From Blepharisma stoltei (lineage: Eukaryota > Ciliophora > Heterotrichea > Heterotrichida > Blepharismidae): a stretch of 64,000 bases of DNA. The number at the start of each line of letters is the position of its first letter. The stretch's first letter is position 1. The stretch covers positions 1,400,501 to 1,464,500 of the forward strand of contig CAJZBQ010000053.1 in assembly GCA_914767885.1 (NCBI GenBank), in the 5' to 3' direction. The notes beneath the pieces were generated by a model, which did no database searches, had not been told where the DNA came from, and was given only the letters and a program-made list of their open reading frames with translations. The position numbers and the translations under genes were made by a program. Below, one piece after another: positions 10,687-21,653 of the stretch.

Positions 10687-10961
10687 GAATTTTAATTTAT
10701 AAATTATTAGCTTTTATTAATCAAGAAGCAGCAACCCTCCATAATTAGTTCCAATAAAAATTTGGTTCGTGCTTTCATTTATTCCAATAGCAGAGACTTT
10801 AATAGAGCGGGGAACATCAATGCAAGCGAGTATTTTTACTGGCGATTTGCTTATCACGAAAATTTTGCTAGTTTCACTCGAAAAAGCAACAACCAACTCT
10901 TTTGTATCACTCAATACTGGATACTTCTCTTTGAAGTTCAAAACCGCTCCATAGTTAGTAA

Positions 10962-11360
10962 TTAATTGTGAAAAAGTTAAAATTTCTTATGCACTAGTCT
11001 TTATTGTCTCGAATTGAAAAAAAAAAGCTTTCCCATACCTCAGAGTTCAAAAGAATAAAATGAATGGTTGTCCTGGATTTGCAGCTTGAGTCACCTGCCA
11101 AGGTATTAACTACCAATATAGAACCACCGGAGAGTGCCCCTATAGTCCATACAAAGGAGAATATGGAGTAGACAATTTTATATAGCCCATCTCACAGAGA
11201 AAGAAAATCCCTAGGAGAAGATCAAACAACCTGATTGGGTAGCCTTCTCTTTTAGATATTCTGTTTTGCTCGCTAGCCCAAGTCAACTTATTCTATCAGA
11301 GGAGCACATATTGAAGTCCTTATTCCGTCTACGTCACAATTTTAAATCTACAGTTAGTAA
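10962..11360 (-). mobile_element. Retroelement-like insertion (first of two at one site)
   Basis: Lies between copies of the target motif CATAGTTAGTAA (10950-10961) and CTACAGTTAGTAA (ending 11360). The end next to 10962 is AT-rich, which by comparison with the other elements marks the 3' tail of an element in minus orientation. No ORF of note. Confidence 0.5.
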
Positions 11361-12272
11361 TTAAATTAAGAACCACTAGCATCGCCGGTCTTGGCTCTAG
11401 AGCAGCCCCAGAGCGAGATTCTGATGCTACCATAATTCGCCAAAATCCATCTTGAATTTCAAATTTGAACCACCTGTCCAAAGGATCAGCTCCATGGGCA
11501 AAGCCACCATCTGCTGTGCCCCGATGGTCCCGATGAGGAAAGACGATGAGGTCTCCAAAACCTGTCTAGCCTATCCGGCAGGATTAGGATTATTAAAGTC
11601 AGGTGTTGCCATATTGGTGACGCAATCATCAAAGACCTCATGTACGGGATGTTCAACCGCTTTTTAACTTCAGCCCCGGATGGTCTGTGCCGTTTCTGAA
11701 TCTTGCCTTGAGGCTTCAGTATTGAGTTGGCAGCTTATGGATTTCTGCGACCCTGCTACGGGCAATTGGAGTAGTTTAATTGCATGGATCAACTACTTCG
11801 AGTCTATCAGGTGCTGGAGTGCCTTCCTTCTCCTGTGGCCTGGGCTGGAACCCCAGTTTCTAGGTAGAGGGAATCTTCATAGGTCCTCGGATCCAACAGA
11901 CTTTGCTGAGCACCTCAATTTTCCAACCACAAGAAAGCCGCCAAAGCCTACACGGATAAGCGTCTCTTGAGTCTAGACTTGATTCTAGGTTTTAAGTCCG
12001 TCCCAGTTTCAGTAACCATATGATATGGACTGCTGCGCCAAGAACGAAGTTAGCACGTGTCTCAATTTTAATGTGTCCGCCTATCCGGCTGGAACAGATA
12101 AACCTTCGAGGAAGAAACAAAAACTTCCCTTTTCGGCAAGGCTCCCCAAGCCTGAAGGCTGACTTTAATAGGGACAGAGGCCCTTACTTTCGGTGTCATC
12201 AGATGGATCCTACCTGCTACATAGGGAGTGCCAATTTCTGTCAACGTCACCATTTTATTTCACAGTCAGTAA
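11361..12272 (-). mobile_element. GC-rich retroelement-like insertion, ~0.9 kb
   Basis: Lies between target copies ending 11360 and CACAGTCAGTAA (12261-12272). Distinctly GC-rich in an AT-rich neighbourhood, with fragmentary open frames on both strands but no recognisable reverse transcriptase motif. It shares the string CCCAGAGCGAGA (near 11406) with the insertion in the dynein intermediate chain gene (near 48691), suggesting one family. Confidence 0.5.
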
Positions 12273-13137
12273 GGAAAATCATGGTTTCGCCAGTGTTTAA
12301 AATGATACCGTCATTTGAGTCCGGAACATATATTTGAGAAATCGAGTGTATTTGAACTTCAAATACATTTCCGTTCCTCAAATCAATAAAAATTGTTTTA
12401 TTAAGTCCTGCAATAAAAATTGAATTGTCTATTCTCCAAATGAAATTGATTTTGCTTATATCTCTTACAAAAAAATGGTGCTCAGTATTAGGATTAAAAA
12501 TGTTAATATGCAAATCTACGCCATTTTGGTTTGTCTTCCAATGCAAAATGCTAGAATTTGAGTATTGAAATTCATAATCACTAGGGACTTCAATTTGGAA
12601 CTGCAGTGCTTCTGTTAAGATGCTTCATATAGAAACTGTCTTGTTCTTTTTGAGAACAACAAAAAATTTATCAATGTCGAATTGATCCAAATGGCTTATA
12701 TTAATGTTTGAGCTTTGCATAATTTCTCTTCTGCAGTCACTTCCTTGAACAAGATTTATATAGTTATAACTATAAAACCTTAATAAGCTGCCTTGTGCTC
12801 TCTTTAATACAACAATGAGGCACTCTGATGTAAAAAAAGCTTTATACGCAATCTCATTCCTTTTGGTTAAAATTATCCACGATGACGACAGCAAAATTGT
12901 ACCGAAAATTGCTTTTCCTCTTTTGTCGATAGAGACAATGAAATTGTCTCTGCTTCTAATTCAAATCGATCCTGAGCCTATTTTTTCAGCATTGATTGTT
13001 GAATTTTTTGGATAAAAACACTATATAATTTTTACTGTTAGGGATGCATTATTTCAAACTAAGGCTTGCTCTAAATAACTAGCTGAAGAACTTTGACCGA
13101 TCTCTCTTTTAAAGATGAACTCTTCGATTGAATCCAT

Positions 13138-14479
13138 TATATATAATCGCTTTATTATAATATTAATAGCTGCTTTATATATTTAATATTAAAATAGAAA
13201 AACTAAAAGAAACTGAATTATTAAGTGATGAAATTAGCAAATGATCTCTAGGTCAATAAATTAAAGCCATTTTACAGAATAATTGCAATTTTATATATGT
13301 ATAAAAATGCCATTCAAATCACAGATTATTTATTGATAATTTTTTTGTAAGATTTTCATCGAAATTAAGGGATTAAACGTCCAGAAAATGATTTTGAATC
13401 AAACTTTATCCTTTGAAATGTATTATCTTCTCTGTGTAATTCTGAAGGCTAAAACCTATAAAAGAGGAGAAGTGAAGAAATCTTTCTGTAATCGACACGG
13501 AAAGCTAACTACTCAAAAAAGGTGATAAAAGCGTTTATATGCAATTACTAATTAAATTGGTGCATTAGTGGCTATATGGAGGCAGAATGAAGTTTTCAAA
13601 GGTTATAAAAATAATAATAGCAAAATTAACATTCTTGTGGAATCAAGCTTTTATATAAACAGAATGATCAAAAAATATTGATTAGCATGACTTAAAGTTT
13701 AATTTAGTTGAGCTAGAATGTTATTTGTGGAATAATTATTCAATAGATATTTTAGAATTATAAACGTAAATATGCTTTAAAATTATTTATTAGTTTCTCC
13801 AGGATAATTCAAAAAGATTGAATTAATGGCTTAACTCTTCATCAACGACAGATTTAGGCTATTTTAAGAATTAATCTTTTTATTCTCCTGAGCTGTGAAA
13901 GAGACGATGGCAAAGTTTATTTTATTGAAATTAATGCTTTAGCATAAAAGCGGATTCATAGCCTTATTGAAGTATGTAAAATTGTGTTGCAAGTCAATAC
14001 AATATTAAATTCGAAAATTTTAAAATTTTCTATAAGCGCTTTTAAGTTATTTTATGACTCCTCTTGGTACTTACTAACTCAACATAAAATAGAGCAAATA
14101 AATAAAAGAGCATATTAATTAATTCTAATAGAATTTGTAAATAAGCCCTCATCATCGAATTTAGTGCAAATAGCATGAAAATCATAATATATTTTGAATA
14201 TAACTAATCAAACTGGCAGCTAATTATCAAAATTTCAAAAAGATAAGTATGAGAGAATACTCACTCACCTGATTTGAAATAGAAATTGAGCTATCAAGAT
14301 GGGAATCAGAACAAAGTATGAGCAGATTATGTTTTAATGGCTAATACAAAAAAGTAAAACGATGATTATAGTAATAATTCATAATAAAAATTATTAGAAA
14401 ATAATGGAATCAAATGTCAAAAATGCTTAAAAATAGTATCTTTTATTATTATAAGTAGATTATAATTTAAATTATTAAT
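13138..14479. other. Decayed intergenic DNA of the first duplication unit
   Basis: AT-rich with scattered short similarities to 15966-17797 (for example around 13450-13490 versus 16260-16300, sharing GTGAAGAAA contexts). Best explained as the spacer of a tandem duplication; no gene. Confidence 0.45.
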
Positions 14480-14815
14480 TCTTTGATCTTATGGAATTTA
14501 GTGTGTACTCTATTTGCAGATTTCTAATAAATTTGATTGTTTAGCAACTTTGCAAGAAACTTCATAGCATTGAGAAATATCGATATATGATTTTGTCAAG
14601 CATTTTGGAAAATGAAGGTGAGATTGATTTAGTGGGAATACAGCACATATTAGCAAGCGTCTTCATTATAATAATTGATAAATTTATTTAAGCAAAGATC
14701 TAAAAGGGTTCCACAAAGAAATTTGATAGTGCATATTTTTAGCTAATTTTATGTTCGAAATATCAAGAATGAAAAGACTTTGAGCACCCTTAGCTAAGCA
14801 AAGCTCTCATAAATT
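14480..14815 (+). pseudogene. Relic of a paralogue of the 17798-19144 gene
   Basis: Short blocks align collinearly with the intact gene downstream: ATGGAATTT..CTCTATTTGCAGATT..TAATAA near 14492-14530 matches 17920-17955, and GAATGAAAAGACTTTGAGC near 14768 matches 18216-18236. Frameshifts and stops are abundant, so it cannot code. It supports duplication of a divergent gene pair followed by loss of one member. Confidence 0.6.
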
Positions 14816-14855
14816 TATTAATTAAAATTTTTTGGATTTAAAAAGATTAGCTCTA

Positions 14856-15965
14856 TTAATCAAGAAGCAGCAGCTCTCCAAAATTAGTTCCAATAAAAAT
14901 TTGGTTCGTACTTTCATTTATTCCAATTGCAGAGACTTTAATAGAGCGGGGAATATCAACGCAGGCAAGTATTTTTACTGGTGATTTACTTATGACGAAA
15001 ATTTTGCTAGTTTCACTCGAAAAAGCAACAACCAACTCTTTTGTATCACTTATTAATGGATATTTCTCTTTGAAACTCAAAACCGTTCCATAGTCAGTAA
15101 GGAATATCATGGTTTCGCCAGTGTTTAAAATGATACCGTCATTTGAGTCCGGAGCATATATTTGAGAAATCGAGTATATTTGAATTTCAAAGACACTTCC
15201 GTTCCTCAAATCAATAAAAATTATTTTATTGAGTCCGGCAATAAAAATTGAATTTTTAATTCTTGAAATAAAATTGACTTTATTGATGTTTCTCACAAAA
15301 AAATGGTGTTCAGTAATCGCGTTAAAAATTTTAATACGCAAATCTAAGCCATTTTGGTTTGCTTTTCAACACAAAATGCTAGAATTTGAGTACTGAGCTT
15401 CATAATCATTTGGGACTTCCATTTGGAATTGCAGTGCTTCTGTTAAGATGTTTCATATAGAAACTATTTTGTTCTTTTTTAGAACAACAAAAAAATTTTC
15501 AATGTCGAACTGATCCAAATGGCTTATATTAATGCTTGAGTTTTGCATTATTTCTCTTCTGCAGTCGCTTCCTTGAACAAGATTTATATAGGCATGGCTA
15601 TAAAATCTTAATAAGCTGTCTTGTGCTCTCTTTAAAACAACAATGAGGCACTCTGATGTAAAAAAAGCTTTATATGCAATCTCATTCCTTTTGCTTAAAA
15701 TTATTCACGATGACGACGGCAAAATTGTACCTAAAATTGCTTTTCCTTTTTTGTCGATAGAGACAATGAAATTGTCTCTGCTTCTAATTCAAATCGATTC
15801 TGAGCCTATTTTTTCGACACCAATTCTTGATCCCTCTGGATAAAAACTCTGCATAATAATTACAGTTAGAAATAAATTATTTCAAACTAAGGCTTGCTCT
15901 AGATAATCGCTTGATGAGCTTTGACCTAATTCTCTCTTATAAATGAATTCTTCAATTGAACCCAT
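14856..15965 (-). CDS. Propeller-like protein, copy B (intact)
   Basis: A single exon of 369 codons if TGA is read as Trp (for example LVWNN, SIWIRS, SSWII, SILCWK). Sequence shows repeated beta-strand pairs with spacing like a degenerate beta-propeller (ILGTILPSSWIIL, SIFIAGLNKIIFIDL, QIFIGTNFGELLLLD). The N-terminal segment SSSDYLEQALVWNNLFLTV and the propeller pattern hint at a scaffold or tethering subunit, but I do not recognise a named family. It ends at the TAA next to 14856. Its tandem partner at 10717-13137 is a pseudogene. Confidence 0.7.
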
Positions 15966-17797
15966 TATAGCGAATCGTTATAATTTGGAATTAATGGATA
16001 TTTTTTTACTTTAATTTAATTACAGAATATGTAGAGGTAAAGTAAACTTAATTATTAAGCCATAAAGTCAAGTAGCTCTAAGTGATTTAATATAAAAATT
16101 GTTTTGCAGGAAATTTTAATATGCAAATGCTATAAAAATGTCATTTTAAGTCATAAAATTTTAATAAGATTTCAATAAGAATAGGCTAATCAGAGCATTT
16201 TCAACCAAGTGATTTATCATTCAAAAACCTCTATTTATCCTCCCGAAAAAATAGAGCTTGAAATCCTTTAAAATAAGGGTAAGTGAAGAAACTATTTTTA
16301 CAAATTCAAATAAACTCTTGCTGCTCTAAGGAGGCTTTTAAGGCTATTATTATTATTATTAATTTTTTGTGTTTGCAACTCTATCAAGGTTGTCTAAATT
16401 TTTCAACAATCACATTACAACAAAGTTGATTGCAATGATATTGTATATAGCTTTAAGCAAGAAAATTATCAAAAAAATTACCATCAAATGCCGTATTTCT
16501 TTAGATTGAGCTAGAGACATAACGCGAAAGAATTATTTAATCGATGTGTTGAAGAAATTTATAAATATGCAACCCTTAGAAATTTTTATAGATTTTTATG
16601 GTCACTAATATAAGGGAGTAATTCAATGATTTCCTGCCCTTTAGAACCAGAGTTAGGGATATTTAAGAAAATTAGTTCTAATTGTTAATTAAATTATTTG
16701 GACATGGTTATTGAAAGATAATTATCAAAAGATAGCAAAATCGTTTTCAATTGAAATTTATTTATTCAGAATAAAAATTTAGTCTCATAGCAATCCGGTT
16801 TCATTCAAACATTGCCATAAATCAATATAAAATGAAAATTGAAGCAAATAAAAAATAACTTTTTAAGCCTTAAAATTATTTTCATAAGGTCATTGAATAA
16901 TAACTAAACCATAATGAAGTGTTTAATCTATGCGCAGGCTATATTTTTGTCTTAGGAAATTTCCAGCAAAATTCCTGAGGCACAGTGAGTTTTAAGATGA
17001 ACAGAACGAGAACTTGATAATCAATTTTGAATATATTTTAAAGAATTAATATACATTTCTAGAACCAGGAGGACTATAAGTATTAGAGAATCTCATACAA
17101 TGATTTCAAGCTGGATTTTGCAAATCAAAATGAAAATTAAAAGAGACATGATCCCAGATAAATATCTAAGTGGGCCTGAACAAATAAGAAAATAATGATT
17201 ATGATACCAATATGTAATGGGAGAGCTTGCTATTGAGGAGTCATTCATTCATTAATTAAGCGCTGATTGTATAATAAATGCTCAAAGCAATTATAATTGT
17301 CAAACACGGGAATAAACGAAAATTTATCATATAAAATAAAAAAGACTTCATTATAGTAGAAGTAGGATCATTTTTAATTAAATTGATTTCTAATTAATGA
17401 GTTTTCTTTTTCTGAATCCCTCTGAGCTATCTACAGTCTGCTTCTGAAATAAGGGATTTTTATGTCAGTGAGCTTTATACCATTCAAGAAATAAATTGCT
17501 GCTCCAAATGGCAAATGTTTGTGCTGCTTCCCATAAATAATTGCCTCAAAACTTTAGAAAATGAACAAGACCAGATGGAAGAGTATTATCAATGAAAAAC
17601 ACTATTTCATACTAATTCTGTATAAATTATTACTATTAAAAATTCGGAAAAATTCCAGATATCAATCATTCTAATATAAGTAAAATATAACTTTTTATAC
17701 TTAAATATCTACTTATTCCTCTAAATTTATTAAGAATCTACAAATCTTCATCAACATTATTCTTATTCTATAAATTTAAATAAATTTCCATCTAATA
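15966..17797. other. AT-rich spacer between divergent genes
   Basis: No gene recognised on either strand in 1.8 kb. Weak collinear similarity to 13138-14479 suggests it is the second copy of the duplicated spacer. Confidence 0.45.
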
Positions 17798-19144
17798 ATG
17801 AACTTAGGAACAAGAATCAATATAGAAGAAACAAAATTTGACGATTTCAATAGTAAATTCCTACAAGTCAGAACCATTCCAAGAAGTATAGAAGTCTATG
17901 GAATAATCCTTGCCTATATGGAATTTTGCGCACTCTATTTACAGATTCCTAATAAGTTTGGTTTATTTGACAATTTTGTAAAAGACTCTCTATCCCTTGA
18001 TCAAGATCAATATGAGTATTTATTATGGTTCTATCGCAACTTTTTTGGAAAAGAAGGTGGTATGGATTTTATTGACAATGCTGCACAAACAAATGATTTC
18101 ATAATTTTTGTCCATAAAGTTATAGAAGCAATGACATTAAAAGGCTGTACAAACCAAATCCTCAGTGCTTATAGCTTTTTGACTAAAAACTTGAAGTTTT
18201 CAATAACAAGAGCTGAAAATGAGAAGACTTTGAGCGCTATAAGCCAAGAACAGTCTCTCTTTACTATCAATTTACTTTATAGAGGTGACACATGCAACAT
18301 ATTTTACCCTAGAATTGGGTTAGAAAATGAAAAGATTAGATATGAAATACGAGTAGAAAGAAATAAAACACTTTTACACTGTGGGTGCTTAGTTGATAAT
18401 CGCGAAATAAGAGATGCACAGCTTTGCCAATGTGGAACTAAATTATATTCAGTTGAAGCTCAAATATTGCAAGCTGAAGTTAATAATAGTAAATCTCAAA
18501 ATCATTCCTTGCCTAAGAGTGATGAACCTATAGTTCCACTACAAGTGCCAATAATAAATCCCCAGCCTCTCCATCCTCTTCAGCCTCTTCAACCTCTTCA
18601 GCCTCTTCAGCCTCTTCAGCCTCTTCAGCCTCTTCAGCCTCTTCAGCCTCTTCAGCCTCTTCAGCCTCTTCAGCCTCTCCAACCTTATTCAGCTATTCCT
18701 CCTTGGTTCACTTATTTACTCTCAATATTAATTATCGCTTTTGTGATTTGTGCGACTCTCTATAGTTTTGGCCTGCCTAACTTTTTCAGCACAACAAACC
18801 CACTAGAATATAAGTTTAATAAAGAACGATTATACAGACAAAAGCCCAGCACGCCTTTAGATAATTTTATGATTAAAGAATTCATAATTTTACAGGATCA
18901 TATATTTGCTACAAATGATAAAAAATATAAAATGAAAACAGATAAAATCGCTTCTCGAAGCTTTGATTTGATTCAAGATTATTCATTCAAAATTGCTACT
19001 CGGCACTATCTCCTAGAAGAAAACAAATTCGAGAAAAATAAATTAGAATGCAAAGAGTTCAGCGATTTAGAACATGAGAACTTCTTCAAAGATAATTACG
19101 ATTATTACTCCAAAAAAGTAAAATCATGGTTTGGATATCCCTAA
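17798..19144 (+). CDS. Unknown membrane-anchored protein with PLQ repeat
   Basis: Single exon, 448 aa. Residues 1-235 form a globular domain with a cysteine pair region (LHCGCLVDN...LCQCGTK). Residues about 250-298 are a QPLQPLQPL tandem repeat (nine-base DNA repeat). A hydrophobic segment follows at about 305-328 (FTYLLSILIIAFVICATLYS), then a charged C-terminal tail. So it is a tail-proximal single-pass protein with a Pro/Gln stalk. No family recognised; a faint resemblance of the globular part to ubiquitin-protease-like folds is too weak to use. A decayed paralogue lies at 14480-14815. Confidence 0.75.
   Translation: MNLGTRINIEETKFDDFNSKFLQVRTIPRSIEVYGIILAYMEFCALYLQIPNKFGLFDNFVKDSLSLDQDQYEYLLWFYRNFFGKEGGMDFIDNAAQTNDFIIFVHKVIEAMTLKGCTNQILSAYSFLTKNLKFSITRAENEKTLSAISQEQSLFTINLLYRGDTCNIFYPRIGLENEKIRYEIRVERNKTLLHCGCLVDNREIRDAQLCQCGTKLYSVEAQILQAEVNNSKSQNHSLPKSDEPIVPLQVPIINPQPLHPLQPLQPLQPLQPLQPLQPLQPLQPLQPLQPLQPLQPYSAIPPWFTYLLSILIIAFVICATLYSFGLPNFFSTTNPLEYKFNKERLYRQKPSTPLDNFMIKEFIILQDHIFATNDKKYKMKTDKIASRSFDLIQDYSFKIATRHYLLEENKFEKNKLECKEFSDLEHENFFKDNYDYYSKKVKSWFGYP
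18566..18690 (+). repeat. 9-bp coding minisatellite (CCTCTTCAG)n
   Basis: About 13 near-identical units of CCTCTTCAG, each pair of units encoding part of Q-P-L-Q-P-L. It sits just before the transmembrane segment. Length variation would change the stalk in three-residue steps. Confidence 0.9.
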
Positions 19145-19851
19145 CAGCTACTAATATAATAAATAAAGCAAGCTAATTTGATATAAATCTTGTACTGGCA
19201 GTCATACATATAGACTTCTTCTATCAGGATTGCGTTCACTTACTCCCCCCCTCCATGAGCGAACAAAACCATTAGAAAAATCACTATTTTTTGCCCAAAA
19301 GCCCACCCTCCATGAGCGAACAAAAATTTTTTATGAAAAAAAAAATTTATATATAAGTGATAACCAGCACCACGAAATCCCTAGCCAATTTGTTTAATTT
19401 TAAACAATTACATTTTAAAGCATAAATTTTACAAATTAAATTAATATTTGCTTTCAATTTTTGAGTAGTGGGAGTTTTTTAAATTTTGAAAAAACATTTT
19501 TTTTCTATATATATTTTAAAAAAAAAGAATTAACCCCCTTCGTGAGCGAATAAGATTTTTTTGTTCGTTCGCGGAGAGGGGGAGTTAGCGAACACATGAG
19601 AAATCATTTTTCTGAATCTTGATAAAATAAATTATTCTGCTCTTTATTAGTAGGATTAGTAGCCACAACATTTTTTGAGAGTTTCTATCATACTCCCATC
19701 ATAGCCAGTTCCGTTGAGCTATATTCTTGCCTGCGTTTAGAACAGGTCGCCAGTTTTCGAAACATTGGCCACCCTGCAGTTTGAGTAGATATTAATTCCT
19801 GTGTCAATAATGGTTATGCATTTACGGAAGAATTATATAAATATTTAAAAA
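19145..19851. other. Intergenic, contains a MITE-like element
   Basis: Convergent 3' ends of the 17798 gene and the ACX4-like gene flank this stretch. Apart from the element at 19243-19587, I see only AT-rich spacer. Confidence 0.5.
19243..19587. mobile_element. MITE-like IES, C-rich TIR family
   Basis: TA-bounded (19241-19242, 19586-19587). The left end CTCCCCCCCTCCATGAGCGA and the right end complement (TCGCGGAGAGGGGGAGT) form a ~28-bp TIR. The internal repeated motif and AT-rich core match the elements at 3981, 30429 and 34319. Non-coding. Confidence 0.8.
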
Positions 19852-21123
19852 CTAAGCCTTAAAGCCAGCTTTAAATGCTGGAACTCCAGTAGCAGCTCTT
19901 CCAGCAACCAATACATTCACGTCATAAGTTCCCTCATAAGTATATGCAACTTCCATGTCAACTAAGGCTTTCATTGCGAAATTATCAATAAGTATACCAT
20001 TCCCACCCATAATCTCACGGCCAAGCCTAGTTGCTTCTCTACCCATATATGATGACCAACCTTTAACTAATGATGCCTGAGCGATATTTCCTTGCCCTTT
20101 TACTAATAAGGTTGTTGCTCTCCAAGCTAAAAGAAAAACAGCTTGATATATTGCAAGAATTCTTACTAACTTTTCTTGATTAAGCTGAAAAGCAGCTAAA
20201 GGAGCTCTAAATTGGGTTCTTTCCCTCAAATACTTAACAGAGTGCTCATAAGTCCCTCCTACAAGCCCAGCAACTAGCCAGGCCAAAGTCATCCTGGAGT
20301 GATCCAAAACAACATTTGCCCCAGTCGCAAAAGTGTGGCCTTTTTCTAGTCTTTCATTTTCTGGGACAAATACATCTTTCATAAATACATTGCCATTTTG
20401 GACAATCCTTAATGCGAGTTTTCTATTGATATTCGTGACGGAAACTCCTTGAGCTCTGCTATCCATTATAAAGCCTTCAACATTTTTGGTGATTGTATTT
20501 CTGGCAAAGATGACCATGATATCTGATATGATTGCGTTTCCAAGCCATCTCTTGACTCCATTAAGAATATACCCACCTTTTACTGGAGTTGCAGTAGTTT
20601 CAAGAGATGAAGCATCTGAGCCATAATCTGGCTCTGTTAAACCCCAGCTTGCGATAATGTCAAGGTTGCAGAGTTTTGGCAAATATTTAGCTTTTTGCTC
20701 TTCACTACCAAGCTTTTCGATTGTAAATACTACTAGGCTTAAAGTCAGCCCATAGAATGTTGCAAGTGAAGCGTCAATTCTTGCAAGCTCATAAATTATG
20801 AGTGATTTTTCAAGAGGACATACTTTTCTGCATCCATACTTTTCTTCAGAAATACCGAAAATTTTGAGAGGCCTAAGCTTTTCAGCAATGTCTAATGGGA
20901 ACTGAGCCTTGTCATACCACTCAGCTACATATGGGGCTAAATTTGCTTCTAAGGCTTCTCTTAACTGCTTTCTCTTGTTGTTAAGGTCAGGAGGTAGCAA
21001 ATCATCAAGGTAAAGAAAATCGATTGGATCTTGTATGTAAGGGGTTTTTAAATTGGATTTAGAGAAATGCTCAGTAAGGTTTTGCCCGAGGTGGTTTGAG
21101 ATAAGATTCAATCTTTTCGACAT
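19852..21123 (-). CDS. Short-chain acyl-CoA oxidase, ACX4-like, peroxisomal
   Basis: Single exon, 423 aa. Closest recognisable relative is the plant peroxisomal short-chain acyl-CoA oxidase ACX4: shared blocks include ALTEPDYGSDAS-type WGLTEPDYGSDAS (about 165-177), GVKRWLGNA, RIVQNGNVFMKDVFVP, APLAAFQLNQEKLV and GREIMGGNGI...YTYEGTYDVNVL. It is an FAD acyl-CoA dehydrogenase fold; the glutamate in TYEGTYD is the expected catalytic base region. Residues 4-12 read RLNLISNHL, a perfect PTS2 (R-L-x5-H-L), so it should enter peroxisomes. It is the second PTS2 acyl-CoA oxidase in this window and likely acts on chains shortened by the first. Confidence 0.92.
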   Translation of the reverse strand: MSKRLNLISNHLGQNLTEHFSKSNLKTPYIQDPIDFLYLDDLLPPDLNNKRKQLREALEANLAPYVAEWYDKAQFPLDIAEKLRPLKIFGISEEKYGCRKVCPLEKSLIIYELARIDASLATFYGLTLSLVVFTIEKLGSEEQKAKYLPKLCNLDIIASWGLTEPDYGSDASSLETTATPVKGGYILNGVKRWLGNAIISDIMVIFARNTITKNVEGFIMDSRAQGVSVTNINRKLALRIVQNGNVFMKDVFVPENERLEKGHTFATGANVVLDHSRMTLAWLVAGLVGGTYEHSVKYLRERTQFRAPLAAFQLNQEKLVRILAIYQAVFLLAWRATTLLVKGQGNIAQASLVKGWSSYMGREATRLGREIMGGNGILIDNFAMKALVDMEVAYTYEGTYDVNVLVAGRAATGVPAFKAGFKA

Positions 21124-21380
21124 TTATTTATATGGCTCTAAAGAGTCACAATCTGAAGCTCAGCCCAAATTGTTATTGAGAATCTATTTATTTAATTTTA
21201 TAGATATGAAAGAAAATTGATAATCCGCCTGTCCAAGGAATAAAATACTAAATTAATTGCCTTTTCAACTATATAGTAGCAATTGAAGCTACTGCCCCAT
21301 TCAAGATATTTTAACCACATAACGAAATGATGTCATCAATTTGTACGTCATCTTAAAATTTGAACTCAAGCTTAGATATA

Positions 21381-21532
21381 GAAATTTCCCATAGATGGCG
21401 CTGTTTGTCCTTGAGTTGCCCATGAGGAAAATTTTTTTGGTTTGACCAAACCATATGGGACTGGTCGAACCAAAAAAATTTCCCCAGTGGGCAAATCAAG
21501 GGCAAACAGCGCCATCTATGGAAATTTCTATA
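21381..21532. mobile_element. Palindromic IES-like element, ~150 bp
   Basis: Long inverted repeat: GAAATTTCCCATAGATGGCG at the left and its near complement at the right (TGGAAATTTCTATA), continuing through CTGTTTG and TTTTTTTGGTT. TA dinucleotides at both ends. It shares ATAGATGGCGC near its end with the palindromic IES inside the oxidoreductase-MORN gene (35035-35244). Intergenic, so excision is untested here. Confidence 0.65.
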
Positions 21533-21653
21533 ATTTTTTTAAACTTTTTTATATAAATCAAAAGCTAAATCGCACAGCATTAGCATTATTGATTTCTTAT
21601 GACACTTAAATTTATAGATTTCGTACTAATTTACATTATTTAAATATTAAATT

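Larger units (their letters stand above)
10717..13137 (-). pseudogene. Copy A of a propeller-like gene: pseudogene with a stop and a 1.3-kb double insertion
   Basis: Closely similar to the intact copy at 14856-15965 over its whole length. The start is at 13137 (MDSIEEFIFKRE). At 13021-13023 the codon is TAG where the intact copy has CAG (MQSFYPEG), and the downstream reading frame is otherwise retained (IWIRSRDNFIVSIDK...). Two inserted elements (10962-12272) split the C-terminal part after FLTD. The frame on both sides is well conserved, so decay is recent or the stop is tolerated. Product family as for copy B. Confidence 0.75.

Noticed and set aside
11452-11970. ORFs inside the GC-rich insertion as genes
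   Set aside because: Short, overlapping in both strands, no recognisable domain; kept only as part of the element.
12815-13015. ORFs on the plus strand of both propeller copies (also 15643-15843)
   Set aside because: Antisense to the conserved minus-strand protein; conservation is explained by the minus gene.
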